From positions 8,120,632 through 8,184,631 of the forward strand of contig NC_133933.1 of the NCBI RefSeq assembly GCF_031877795.1: 64,000 bases of DNA, given 5' to 3'. The notes below the pieces were generated by a model that saw only the letters and a program-made list of their open reading frames with translations, was not told the DNA's origin and did not search any database. Source of the stretch: Strix aluco (Eukaryota; Chordata; Aves; Strigiformes; Strigidae). Shown here one piece after another: positions 35,724 to 49,000 of this stretch; the stretch's first letter is position 1, and every line of letters starts with the position of its first letter. Made by a program: the position numbers and the translations under genes.

Positions 35724-37015
35724 AGAGATGTGAAACCAATACTGCTGGACAATCTCCCAAATGAAAAATCTACCTTTTTAAACCAGCAAGAAGCCTTAAC
35801 AAAGGCATACTGTAACGTTGCTTTGTTGCGTAAGGTTCCAACAACTACGTTGTATGTACAGGTGGTGCCACTAAAATCTTTGCCTATTATTGTATTTTAA
35901 GTTTACCATGGCATCTGCAACATTCTTTATCTGACACCCTGAGAATACTGAAAAGTTCATGGTAAAGAATATTTGACAGCTGGGTAGAAAGTCATACCAT
36001 CATAATACTGTCATAAGTATTTGGATTATTCCCACTAAACAGTTCCACTAGATGTAACAACTTTTGTGAAGTGTTTTGCTTTATTGCTTAGAATTTGGAT
36101 GCAACGTCACATCGGTGATTTCTGTATTTATATTTGTGTTTGCTCCTAAATCGATGTGATCCTTCAAGCATTTTGTCGTACATGTCATCCCAGTGGACAG
36201 CAAAAAGTGAAAATTATGGATATTTGTAGGTTTAGCTAAATGGCAGCTACTGCACTGTTGATATTGTGCTTTCATATCAGGGGATTTGGAAACTCATTTT
36301 CCCTTTTGTTAAGTGCTGTAAAATATTCTGTGAAAGGTTTGCTTATTTACCAAATCTCTCAAAATTCTTTGTTGTTAAGTTTCCCAGTCTCTGAAATAGC
36401 TTTAGGCAACGGTATAAAACATGCTAACCTGAATGAAGGAAAAGCAATAAATCAGTTGTGGTATCAAAGACATCTAACAACATGGTTAATATCTTAAGAT
36501 CATACAGTATTCTTGAAAGATATAGCAGCCATAGTTAATTTAGTTCTTAGAGTAAGAGTTCTGGTAGTAATCTCCATTTTTGTTTTAATGACACATTGCT
36601 CAAATCAATAAAATCCTACAAATCAACTTTTCCAAGCCGGACCACTGTATTGTACGAAAATCAACAGGATTTCTGACCAACAAATACTCAGTAGTGTGAA
36701 GAGAGTAGAGATCCAAGTGCATGTTTATACATGCACTGCACTCTTTCAAGGAAAGATAAGCATGTAAACATTTGCATGGTTATGACTAAAGGTGCTACAT
36801 AAACACTAGATCAGTGTTTAACACATACAGACAATGAAAAACAAACATCTCTTAGTAAATAAAGCAGGGAAACAAATACACTGTCCCATCCCCAACTTGG
36901 GCTGAAGCTGTCAGTTCTTGCATATCTGTTACTCCTTTTGTGAATAATTTGTAAATTGTGTATGTAAATGGTAACCATGACTTTTGATCTTTGTAATAAA
37001 GGACTTAAACAATTT
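35724..37015 (+). other. CNRIP1: CNRIP1 3' untranslated region (likely extent)
   Basis: AT-rich sequence following the CNRIP1 stop, ending about 15 bases after the AATAAA at 36995-37000. Earlier hexamers at 36446-36451 and 36608-36613 could give shorter transcripts. The far end is inferred from signals and from the remembered size of the human 3' UTR (about 1 kb). Confidence 0.6.
36995..37000 (+). terminator. CNRIP1: Candidate CNRIP1 poly(A) signal AATAAA
   Basis: Canonical hexamer 1.27 kb after the stop codon, in the context TTTGTAATAAAGGAC. Earlier AATAAA copies at 36446 and 36608 are alternatives. Confidence 0.55.
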
Positions 37016-40000
37016 CTTCTCTAGTATGACCATCTAAATGAGGTGAAAATACTCTGTCAAAAAAGGCAGTGGTTTTAGGAAGTCAGACAGTAGAGGGTGA
37101 GTAGTGCTTTCTGAGAATCCAGTCTAAAGTACCAGAATGTGCTTTACCCAATGCTAGTGTTTCCAGGAAATACAGATCCAATGTGCTAGAATGCGGACAG
37201 TTCACGTGGTAACACTCAGTAGAGCTTATTGATCAAATACAACTGCATTTTGTTGCCCTAACATAATGTGGAAAGCAGATGCTTCGGACAGAAGTGAAAT
37301 ATCAAAGAAATACTTTATTCCATTGAATTATTAATCAAAAAGCTTGACTGTCTGCAGATTTCTACAGACAAAAGAGCCTGACAGAAGCACTGATGTAATA
37401 CACCACTGGAACAGTGAGCTAGCCAGCTGCATTTCTACTCTGAGGCAATATTACACAGGCAAATTTCAATGCGATGAAATTCTAGAAACTATCTTCTGTG
37501 TTACCTTCTGTCCTAGACTCTCCCTAGACTACAGAAAGAATTCTTCAAAATGAAAAAAATCAACTGAGCAAATTCAAATGAAATCTGTACTTCAGACGGA
37601 AGTGTTATTGCCAGCAGTTTAGCAGAAGATTCCAGATAACAGTCTTCAATGATACCAAACTTCCAGCTGTCAATCAATTTTATCTCTGCACTACTAGAAA
37701 GCAATTTTATTCTGCAACTGGCACACTTTGGTTTATTTTGTTGAACTGAAAGCACATCAGCAAGAAATACGTATGATACATAAATTAACAGAGAAAATTC
37801 TGCCCTAGTAAAATTTAAATGTGTAATACAGGCCTTCACTTTGAGTTCAGCTTCTAGGAAATCCTTGGCCCACAATGTCCTAGCTCTCCAGCATTTAAGA
37901 AGTGTTACAGTGAATAAATCTAGCCTGTCCTGGCACAGGAGGGGTGTTAACTCTCAGCTAGCTGGAAGCACACCTGTCCCAAGGTAAATATTCATGCCCC
38001 TATTAATGCCAAATAGGGCACCTCTTTTCTTATGTCCTAGCAGGTCCTGTAGCAATTCAGTTCAGAGGGCAGTCAAGAAAGAGCCTGCAGATGGAGTGAG
38101 AAAAGGAAGGAGGAAATGGCCAGACCAACTGTGTCTTGCAGGCTCCATATCCTAAGACTGAACACTACTGCCCAGAATTGCAGGCCCCCTTTTACAGATG
38201 GTGGCAATGATAAAAAGGATAAGAACTGGTTAACAGCTTATTTTGGGGAAGGTGTAAATGGCGTTTATCAGCTGTTATGTCCTTCTCCCCTAAATGAGGT
38301 TTACATATACAGAAATGTGGCTTGACGGCCTTGCATTATTCCTAAACAGAAGATTAGTCCCGTGGTATTTGTTGAGTATCCACACCACCAGCACTGATAC
38401 TCTGCACATGGTAAAGCAAAATAGTCCCATCAATTCCCCCTTGCTCAGCAAGTGCTTTGCTAACAAAGCAAACATTTGCTCCTAGTAAAGGAGACCCAAA
38501 ACTTTAGCAGTTACCTGGAAAGTAATGTTTTGAATTGCTTTCACCCAGGAAACTCTGGTAAATATTCATAAAGCTTGAGTCACTAAGAAACAGTTGCTGT
38601 GACAGTTTGATGCAGTATTCAATCAGCAGCATTTAACCTCCAGACAAGTTTGTTCTTTACACAGCTTTTTCTAATTAGTATTTCCATTTTTGTACAGAAC
38701 TCCAAAATTCAGAACTGGACACAATACACTAAGCTTAAATATATATTTTTATCCATTACAATGTCAGAAAATGCTGACAATATGCAAATCCAGCTGAAGC
38801 CACACAGCACTCATATCTGAAGGTTTTATACATGAGAGACTTCAAGATTTTTCTCATGAACTGTCCACAGCCTTTGTTTTCATAAGGAGATTGAAACAAA
38901 TAGACCAAACCTTTCAGAGTAACTTTTTAATCTATATTTAGGTAGCAGTTAGCACTTTCAGACTGCTGAGTAAAAGTATCTAAAAGCAAGTTATTAGTCA
39001 TGATTACTACAGTTGCAATCCTGCATTAGATCATTAGAGTTTGCACAAGGATTTGTGTTTAGCACAGCTACTACAGGCTTTTGTATCTCCTACCGTCTGA
39101 CTGTATCTGAAAAAAGAAATAACACTGTTAAAGTCTCTATGCCCTACTAACACAAGTTAGGGAGGTTTCACTGGCTTCAGCTAAGGCTCTGTCCATCAGT
39201 TTGCAGATGCAGAGTGACCCTTACTGATTTCAGGCTAGCAGAGTATCAGAAAACCTCATTTATTACATTCTTCCTATAAAAAAAGATGTGAACAGAACTT
39301 CTGTATTGAAGCTGCAAGTGTTTTAACACAAGACTTTTACATGCCAGCAAAGGTTGGTTCCCATTTGGTTACGAGCACCTGCCTCATTCACTATGTAAAA
39401 TTTTGATGCATGTGCTATGTTAAACAGTTCTATTCTTCTAGGGTCTCCGTGTGAAGCTTTGATTAAATAAGGACGTGGCACACTGTAAATGCTAACCTCT
39501 TTTTGAGATCCAAAACAAGTGCTGCAGTTTTCAGAATTCAAAGCATTGAGCACTGCCTTAATAGCTGTGTCAACCCTGAAGCACAAAGCAGCAGTATAAT
39601 GAGTCTGACAACATTCATGTTTTCCCTTAGCCCTACAAAGCTCACAAGCGATGATTGGAAAGTCCCCTTAGTGCAGCTAATCCAGATCTTTGGCTGGGAG
39701 AGACAGGTACTCCTGCCCACAGGCCTTCCCTGCTGCATGCTTGGCAGCTTTCACCAGCATTCCTTGGACTGCTTCCTTTTCCCTTCTCCCTGAGACCAGC
39801 ATTTATGGTTTCATATCCCTGTGAGCCCTGGCTTTCTGCCTTAGGAAGACAAGGCTGCATCAACCCAGGAAGAGCCAAACCAGTCCTCTCTGCTTCATTT
39901 TCTCTGTCCCTACCTCGAAGTTGTTGATTATTCTTTTTATTAGTTGGCACAGCTTAGTTCTGTGCACTCAGGAAGGGCAATCCCATTATCCCTTATATAT

Positions 40001-43000
40001 TACATATAACCTTCAATCCCCCTTATACATTATGTATAGCCTTCTCTGCCTCTTCCTACAGAAGAAATTCACAGGGATTCCAACTGTACCCCAACTATAA
40101 ATAAGAAGAAAATGACCAGCCACCAAAAAATAAACGAGTGAAGCAGGGCTGCAGAAAGCACTGCTGATGGTTGGTGGTGGAGGTCCTGCAGTATCTGCCA
40201 TTACAGTGCTGGAGAACTCAGACAACTATGTAGATTGTTTCCACAGTGCTCTAACACTCACTAAATTTCTCTGTATTATAAGATATGCACAAGTGAAGAA
40301 TCACAAGCTTCTGTGAGCTCTCCCACTGCAATCACTGGAGTTTGTAATCTTTTGACCTGCAGTGAGTTGCATCACTCAGGTATGAGTATATAGTTACAAA
40401 GAGACCTTCATTGGAAGCAAGGCCTAAAAGCAATGACAGCTTTTCCATCTCTGTTGATGCTAAAAAATGTTAAATTAAAAAAATAATTCTTAACAGCACA
40501 TCTGCCTTGACCAAGAGTAAGGCTTTGATATTCTGTTTTTCCTCATTTGGACAAATTTGAGTCTCAATGCTGCCATATACAAGTGCTTCATATGCTATCG
40601 TAACATCTTTGTCTCCCTCCCCCAGAGAACAGACACTCCTGCTCCCTTTATCCCAAATAGCAAGGAACAGCCTGGTATCCCATCCGGTAACTTCTGCAGC
40701 CTTTGAACAATCCTGAGAGAAGCGATAATAAACAGCTGATGTAGATGAAGGCATGAACCATACGACTGCTGGAGCTAAGCTGGCCCTTCTGCCCATTCTC
40801 AGCATGCTAACCCCAAGGGTCGGTGCCATCCTGCTGTTACGGGAGTGACTGGGATAACGTCCTCGGTAATATCTACATTAAGCTACAGTGTATGTGTACA
40901 GGGACCAAGTGTTCTCAGAAGCCTGAACTGAATCATTCCGAGTTTAATGTGAACCCCAGAGGGCCTTGTCTGCAGAGAAGTGGCAGCAGCATGCACTAAC
41001 ATCACAACATATACTATTTTCTGACTATGATGGCACTCTTCCACTCAGTCTAAGTTGCTATGCCAACAGATTCACCTAAGATACTTCCATATTTCAGACT
41101 TATTGTAGACAACAAGCCCCAGCCAATTCTATGTTTAGTATATATAGTCTAAAATTGGTGCTTTTCTGTTTTGTTTAGGGGGTTTTTTGTTTGCTTTTAA
41201 TTAACTGTATTACTTCTCTGCCTAAACACTACACTACAGGCAAGCTGAGCAAATGCAAGAAATACCACTGTGTGAAAAATAAAACTGCAGTCATCCCTGT
41301 TCTGTATGGAAACTATGTGACAGCACTCCAAAGATTTAAAAGCATTAAAACAAACAAAAAAAAAAAAGTGGCTTCATGTGTCTTTCAGTTCTGTCACAGA
41401 CTGAACACCGTTCAAGAGGCTTGCAGCATTTTGTCTATCAGAACAAGGCAACAGTCACATATAAATGTGCTGATTTCTCATTTTCAAATGCAAAATGTTT
41501 ACACTGAACTTTGCTACCCTTGAGGTGGGTGGTTAAGAAACCAAGAAAAAGTGCCAAATGCCTTCCTGGTGCAAAGTTCCCCCAGAACATATGGAGTTAA
41601 CATGAGGGACAAATTTGCCCCAATATGCTAAAATGTGGATTAACTGCCCTTGCTTAAACCAGAACTGTAAGAATTTAGACCTAACCATTTTAATACAAAT
41701 TAATATAGAACTCATTGAGGAAATACTTCCAGAGAGGTTGTTTGTTTTAAATACAGTGAAAAGATTTCCTCTACAGATCATTTACCCTATCTTAGAAAAA
41801 TATATTTTCTTCTCTAGGGATCAAGAGCTAACATTTGTGCTTGCATACAGGTACAGAATCACTTACATAATGAGCTAGCAGAGCTGAAAAATTTCCTGCA
41901 GGTTTTTTCTTGTTTTTAAAATAAAACCAGCTATCAATTCTTATTTCCTTCATCTTTAGCCCTGCAATGCCAGCAGCAGCAGCAGCCCTCAAGCACAAAT
42001 AAGCAAGCAAGGAAGGAATGCTGCCACATACTTAGCTCCAGGGCTCAGATATGATCCAAACAGCACAGGAAAGGGACATTATGAGCCACCTCGTCAATCC
42101 TCCTATAGTCTTTATTCTTTGAGAACCATGACTAGGACAGGTAAGTACACTTTTTTCTATGCACTCCATTCTACAAATCGACAAGTGATCATGTCTTATC
42201 TGAGACACCAGCTTCTGCCCACATATCTAAAGGGAAACCAGTGGAGGGGCATGAGCTTGGAGTCATGGTACTACAGAAACAGCAAGAGAGACAGGAGACT
42301 CTCAAAGCATATTCAAAGACACTGAGCTTTTGACCCACAGGCAGCAGAGGAACAGTCACTAGTAGTCTTCACATGAAAATATAACAATACCAGAGAACAC
42401 ACCCCCCCCCCAATTCTTTTGGTCATCTTCCAACTCGGTCACCTCTAATACTCCTTCCAGGTTCTGCTAGAAAGACTGCTCCTAGCCTCAAAGGTCTCTT
42501 AAAGAACTTCCCATGGTTTTTACTGGTAAGTAGCTTTAAGCTTCTGGTTCGCTAAGCTCAGTGTCAGTAACTTTCCACACATTTCATACCAATCTCAAAA
42601 CTTTTCAGATCTCACTAGAGCATTCTCCAGGCAGTCAGTAGTTGCTAGTGAGTACTGTCATAGCTCACCTGCCATCCCCTAAGGTCCCATCTCATCTTTC
42701 ACCCATAATGGAGAGACAGAAAAGACTCTCTTCTCTCACCATTTGTTGTTCACTCAACAAATCAAACTCATTTGCCTTGAAGGCTCTGCAGTAAGTAGCT
42801 ACTCACAAAACTTGTAAGGCCCCCAGTCATTCAATAACTTTTAATGTAATAATCCAAGGGGGTGGGAGAAGCAGCACTATATTCCATATTATGGGATATG
42901 CAAGGAAGCCCTTACACCTCCTTACAGAGAGGGGCGTACCAAGTAAGTACATCAACACCCTGTGCAGCAGCACTACTCGGAGATACTAGGAAGCACTCAA

Positions 43001-46000
43001 AGCAGAAGTCAGCACAGCTTGGCCAGGCAGGATTCATCGCTCTGGTTTTGTGCCACTTCCTACTCAAGTAGCATCACTGCAGTCTGTGAGCTGCATTCCC
43101 GTGAGGCACAGCTACAACAAAAAAGAACAAGTAGCTAAGGGAATCAGAGAGCACTTCTTAGTTCCCAGGTCAGGGTACATGCCCTGTCTGAACCCAAATT
43201 CAACACCAGGATAAAATGTGGACACACTGCATCCTATCTTCCCACAGAAATGAAACCTTGGTGAACAGTCCAGGTGTAAATCAAGACTGAGGGATACAGA
43301 GATCTATAGAAGGAACCCTGGATAGAACATAGTGTTAACCTGCATCACACCATGGCCAGGCTAGCCTCATAGCAACTGTCTCACCCATCTTTATTCTAAT
43401 CAAAACACCAAAATCTAGACATTAACCATGTTACCATCACAGCCTTCTTACCTGCTCTGCCACTACTGATTCTCTTGAAGAGCAGACTATGAAGAGGATA
43501 ACTTTATACCGGGAGAAGAGGCACAGATTCTCCCCAGTTAGCACACATTACCTGTTTTCACTTCTCTGGCTCCAAAGACAAATCTAAACTGTTTAGCAAT
43601 CCACTTTCTGACAAGTTCTTCATGCAAGCTATTCTTGGCTGTGAAAAAATCACGAAACTGGAATCCTAAGATCCAAACTGATTATTTCTGCAGAAAGCAC
43701 CATTTTCACATTGTTCTCCCTCCAGAAAGGAAGTGTTGTCTCTGTCAAGACAGCGTAAGGTAGCCCAGGAAAACTCACAGGCAAACTTCACTGTCACTGT
43801 TCCCATTTACTTGTTCTAAAGACCAGAGTAATTTTCTTTTTATTTTTCAGATTCTTCATTCCTTCATGCTACAAATTGTGATGTAAGCTAATAATTTGTG
43901 TGGACAAACAATGCAATTACTTAAAGAGCCACCTGGTTTTCTCTTTTACAATATATCTGGTAAAAGTGCTTATCAGTTCTTATTTTCTGGAGAGAAAGAT
44001 GACAAGACACATATTCATATGTATATTCACACACACAAGCACATGCAAAGAAGTGTTTTAAATGTGTTGAACGTTAGCCCTGATTTTAAAGATTAGTTAC
44101 AAATAAGAAGGGCCAAAACCCAAGTTAACAGCAAGTTCAAGTGTCAAATCTAGGAAATCTTCCTCCTTTATGTGCTCATTACATGCATCATGCAAACACC
44201 TTCCATTCCATGAGATTCAAGCTTGTGTTACTCCACATTTTATTTGATATTGGAGAACTTCAATTGAGGAGAAAAAAGGTGGAATCAATTTTAGTCCATC
44301 TCCTACTTTCCTTCTGGGTTTTTATTAGTCATAGAAATGCAAGATTAAATGAGGTAATGTTCCTTAGGATGCTGTGAAAAAGGAGGCTGGCTCTATCATG
44401 TATCAGATCACTTATGAGTTACCTGCTGTGTAGCCCCTTTGATGCAGAATTCCTGGAGGAGGACAAGGCATTAGTGCAATCTGCATCAGGTAATCCAAAC
44501 CAGTGCTTTAAATTACTGCAAAAACACCAGAACATCTCTCTGCAGTTCTGTTTCATTCATGGTCTAACAAATCTTCACAAATTTTTCACTTCATTTAAAG
44601 TGAGCAGGTATAAAGAAAATATATAATAAAGAATAAATGCCCAGCTCTGGTAAGTTTTCTCCTCTGTATTTTTATCATTATTTCAATTCCCATGGATCCA
44701 GTAAAAGAAAATTAACTGCTGAGGATTCAGGGATTTGAAGTAATGTTCTTCCAGCTCACAGTTCCTTCACAGAAATCACTAAAAACACAGTAAAACTTTT
44801 ACTTTGCTTTTGTTCTCAGTAGTATATCTCACCGAACCAGGGAACTTTTGGAGACTAATTTCCTGTCCACCTCTCGTGGATTCTCTGGTGTTTTAATATT
44901 ATGGTTAAACTCATATAGCAGCCCCTCTGTCATCATGGACACTAATTTCAATCACTGCACTCTGTTCAGATACGTAATTTCATAAAACTCGAAGCAACTC
45001 AGCCTCTCTTTCAATTTTCATGAAAAACATTTATCATTGGGGGTGGAGGCGTGCAGAGGAGGAAGAGCAAGGCAGAGTGTTCTCAACACAATCTTCAATT
45101 TCTTAAGAAACCAGACTAGAATTTCCAGAGGGAAAAAAGCCGCGATCAAAAATACTCCAGGCAATCACTAGATGGTGCTACTAAGAGGAAATATGTACCA
45201 TGAAGGAACTTTAAAAACCCCGGAGCCATCTGTAAGCCACATGAAAAAGACTCCCCATCCCATTTGTAACTGTGTAGGCCAACTTCTCCCACACAAACAC
45301 ACTACAATCTTGCAGAACCTAGAGCAAGTACTTACAGGCAGAAGGGATTCCCCTTCACTACTGCTGAGGTTTTTTAAATTCAAATTGGCACCTGAAGAGC
45401 AGCAGCCACTGAGTGCTCTGTGGTCCAGATGGAGAGCAGAGACAGACAGAGGTGCACGTTGCTCAGGCAGTACTGAACCTCCCTAACAGGGCACCTCTGC
45501 CAGCACCCCTCGTTACCCTGACTTTGGCCATCGTTGCATGCAGTCTCATGAGAAGTGTCTGCTTTCCCACAGGTTCAGGAGCTTGCATTTCTCGACATGC
45601 ACAATCATAAGGACTATTCATCCAAGCTATAGGACCCTCACGGTTCTTAGAAATAAGGATACTACTTCCTGAATAGAGCAACTATTGCCTGCTTCAAAGA
45701 TAACTCCAAACTACATAAAAATGAGCAGGTACACCATAAATTTCTAAAGACAGAACCAATCTCACTTCACCATTACATATCACAAAGAATGTGCCACATC
45801 AAATGCTCTGTAACCAAAGTTACATCCATGTTGCTGTGTGCCACAAGGTAGAACCCAGCTAGCTCTGAACAAGATCCTAATTTAGCATTTTGCTAATTAA
45901 CAGGATCCCAATACCCAACCTAAACACAGCATTTTTCTGCAGTGGGTCAGCACACTCTGTGCTGTCTCAGTCCTCTACCTGGCAATGAATCCGGGTTGGT

Positions 46001-49000
46001 AAATTTAAATCTCCTCTGTAATGCTAAATGATCTCTCTCCCCACCCCCTTCGAAGTGCTTCGTTCTCAGGGGAATAACATTAGCATTTATGGAAGTAAAC
46101 GCCTCAGGGTTTTGCTAACGTGCTAATGAGCTAGAGCCTTCCACCTTCAGATCACAAGCATGAATCCTATTCAGCTCAAAGGTAAAAATACTGTTTCTAG
46201 CAGAAATTTGATATTAAGATGAGTTCTAGTTCCAGCTACTCCATCACAAATGCATCTTTATGCTTTCTGTACAGTTGTATTTTCCAAGTCAGACGAGGCT
46301 CTGAGCTCAGCAGAGCCTTCCACCAAGGACCCCCAATTGCAGCAAGATCCAAAAATAATTTTGATGCAGATCTTCAGGATATACAGAACAGATAATCACA
46401 CTTAGAAAAGGGAAAAATAAAAAGAATTTTAAAAGTAATGCAAGCTCTACAAACTGGAATTCACAGAAGTGCTCAAAATACTGAGGTTTTTCAGAAAAGA
46501 GCTACAGAAAGCAAAATCTGTATAAATATCCACTGTTTAGGATAAAGGGTTTAGAACCCTTTAACACTAGAGATTCCACTGTAGCCACATTATATTATTT
46601 AAACTATCCAGTTTTGCTTACACACAGCAAACAGCTATAACTGATATACATTTTTAGAAAGAAGTCATACAAAATCTGAAGAATTTGCTTTGGGAAAAAT
46701 AACAGGGAATAGGGTTTTGAATTCCAGCATTTGCAAACCCCTACAGGGCTTGTGCCCCTTTCTTTTTCCTGCTAATTTAAACCCGCAGTTTTACGCCCTA
46801 TCGTTGCTCCTAGTCACTGCAGAGGTTCCTCTCTTCCACAGGAGGGAGCTTTTCTCTTGCAAAGATGACTGAATCTCTTTCCCAGCTGTCATTTTGGAAA
46901 CGTGTAGGAGCTCTAAACAGTTCTGGAGTGCCCCACGCCTGACAGCTTCCACACAGGATTAGCAAGGAAGATTCAGAAAATGAAGAGGAAAAAAAAAAAA
47001 ACAACAAAAAAAACCCAAAAAAACCCCCCAAAAAAACGGAAAACGAAAGATCAAGCATTTATAAGCGAAACCATTCCTGGACCCTTGTGTTATATCCCAC
47101 GATACGCCTTCCCACCCCTAATGCAGAAAAACCTGAGAGTGTCAAGTCCAACACCATTTATGTCCAGACATATATAAATTTCATTCATGTGACTGAAGGT
47201 ATCAGCTATCCAGACAGTACTAGAAGAGGAACAATAAATCAGTACAGTAATCAGGAACAGTAATTCAAAGAACGTCAACATCTTGAGAAGAAATCTGGCC
47301 TAACAGCAGAAAGAAATAACTGAATAGAAATTTGAAAATATACTTTAAAGGACAAAAATGAAAGCAATCCTCTCTGGACAACCATTTCTTAATCCAGCAA
47401 GTGACAGTCAGCTTTTACTAGGTTAACCTGGATGGGTGCTTCTTCCAGAAAAACAGCTCACTTCCACCATTCAAAATTCTGTGCCACACTTATCTGCAGC
47501 TCTGAGCTGCGATTTCTACTAAGGTAGCATTGTGCTATCATCACATTTCACAGCTGCTACTTCCACTACTGTTTCTTTAGAAGAAAAAAAAAAAAACCAA
47601 AAAACCAAAATCACAAAATGCAGAGGTGACAAGCCAAGTGGGAACGATGCTTAAGCTGTGTTGTTCTCACCATCTAATAGCTAAAGAATTTCATATTCCC
47701 TGATGTCTAAATTCTAGTCCAATGGGTATATCCTCCTCCTGATGTGTACAGCTAATCCCCGTCATCAAGAGTGGGAATAACACATGCACACAAAGGGGAG
47801 AATGAGCCCTTGAGGCCTGTTGTAGTAATAAATTCAAAATATCAGGGTAAACATATTTTGCATGTGATGGGTAATAAGCCTGGACACCAGTTTCTGTGTT
47901 TGAGAATGTATTATGGGTTTGTACACTCAGAGCACTACAGATACCTTACTCACCTAGTTTCAAGCTTTGTACGAGTTTCAAGAAACCGTTCTGCCATGAA
48001 TAACTAATTGCTATATATAAAGATCTATACACACAGATCTAATCACAGATCAAAGCTCTGTGGAGCAAAATGGACAGGAAGGATTAGGTGAAATACTTCT
48101 GCTGCAAAGGTCTTACAATCTTGACTTATGACTAGCCACTTAAAAAATAGCACATGCTGCTCAGAACGCTTTCCTCCTATTAAAGTAGTAACTTAAAAAA
48201 ATATTACAAGTCTTCCCAGTCTTCAATACTTGATACTACTTCAAAGCCAACTAAGGTATAAGCATGCGGCTGTGTTTTGGCTTACACATAATGAACACTG
48301 GTAAAGACAGATTCAGCTGCAGGCCATGGTCAGCTAAACAGAAAGCTAAATATTAAGTCAGAGAAGCCACCTCTGGTGTGACAACTTAGTGGTGTTAAAT
48401 TTTCTTTAATCAAAGCCCTATCCAGCATTTTAGGAAAAAAAAAAAAAAACATCCAAACAATCTGCAGACCACATCAGATCACACTCTACGCTCAGGGTAA
48501 TTTTTCAGAACAAAACTTTTCCTGTTCACAGGTAATTAATCCTGCAAAATTATCCTGCTATATGGTAAATGTAAATTGCTAACAGAATATTAATAATGAA
48601 ACAAAACAGGCCAGACAGTATAGTTTGAGAAAAGACTGCAAGTCCCAATACAAGCAAAGGCAACCAGAGAGTCTTGTTTGTGTAACACTTAATAAGTCCC
48701 AGAGGGAAAAGGGACAGCTGTGTAACACTGCCTTGGTTGTCCCTTTTTTCTCATCATAATTACATCTGTTAGTGATGTTTCATAAAATGAAATGTCCAGA
48801 GAGCGTCCTGAAAGTTCAGTGTGAATAATGACAAAGCTGAACGTAGAAAGCAGATGAAAAAGCATCCTCAGTGATACATTTTGGAAGGTAGCCAAGATCA
48901 TCCTGGAAGGTTAAATCTTAGGTCAAGTAAAAATCTTTACTGAGGAACACTGCATTTTCAGCACTCTTTTGACTTATTTTGAGTACAAGGACTTAAAGTG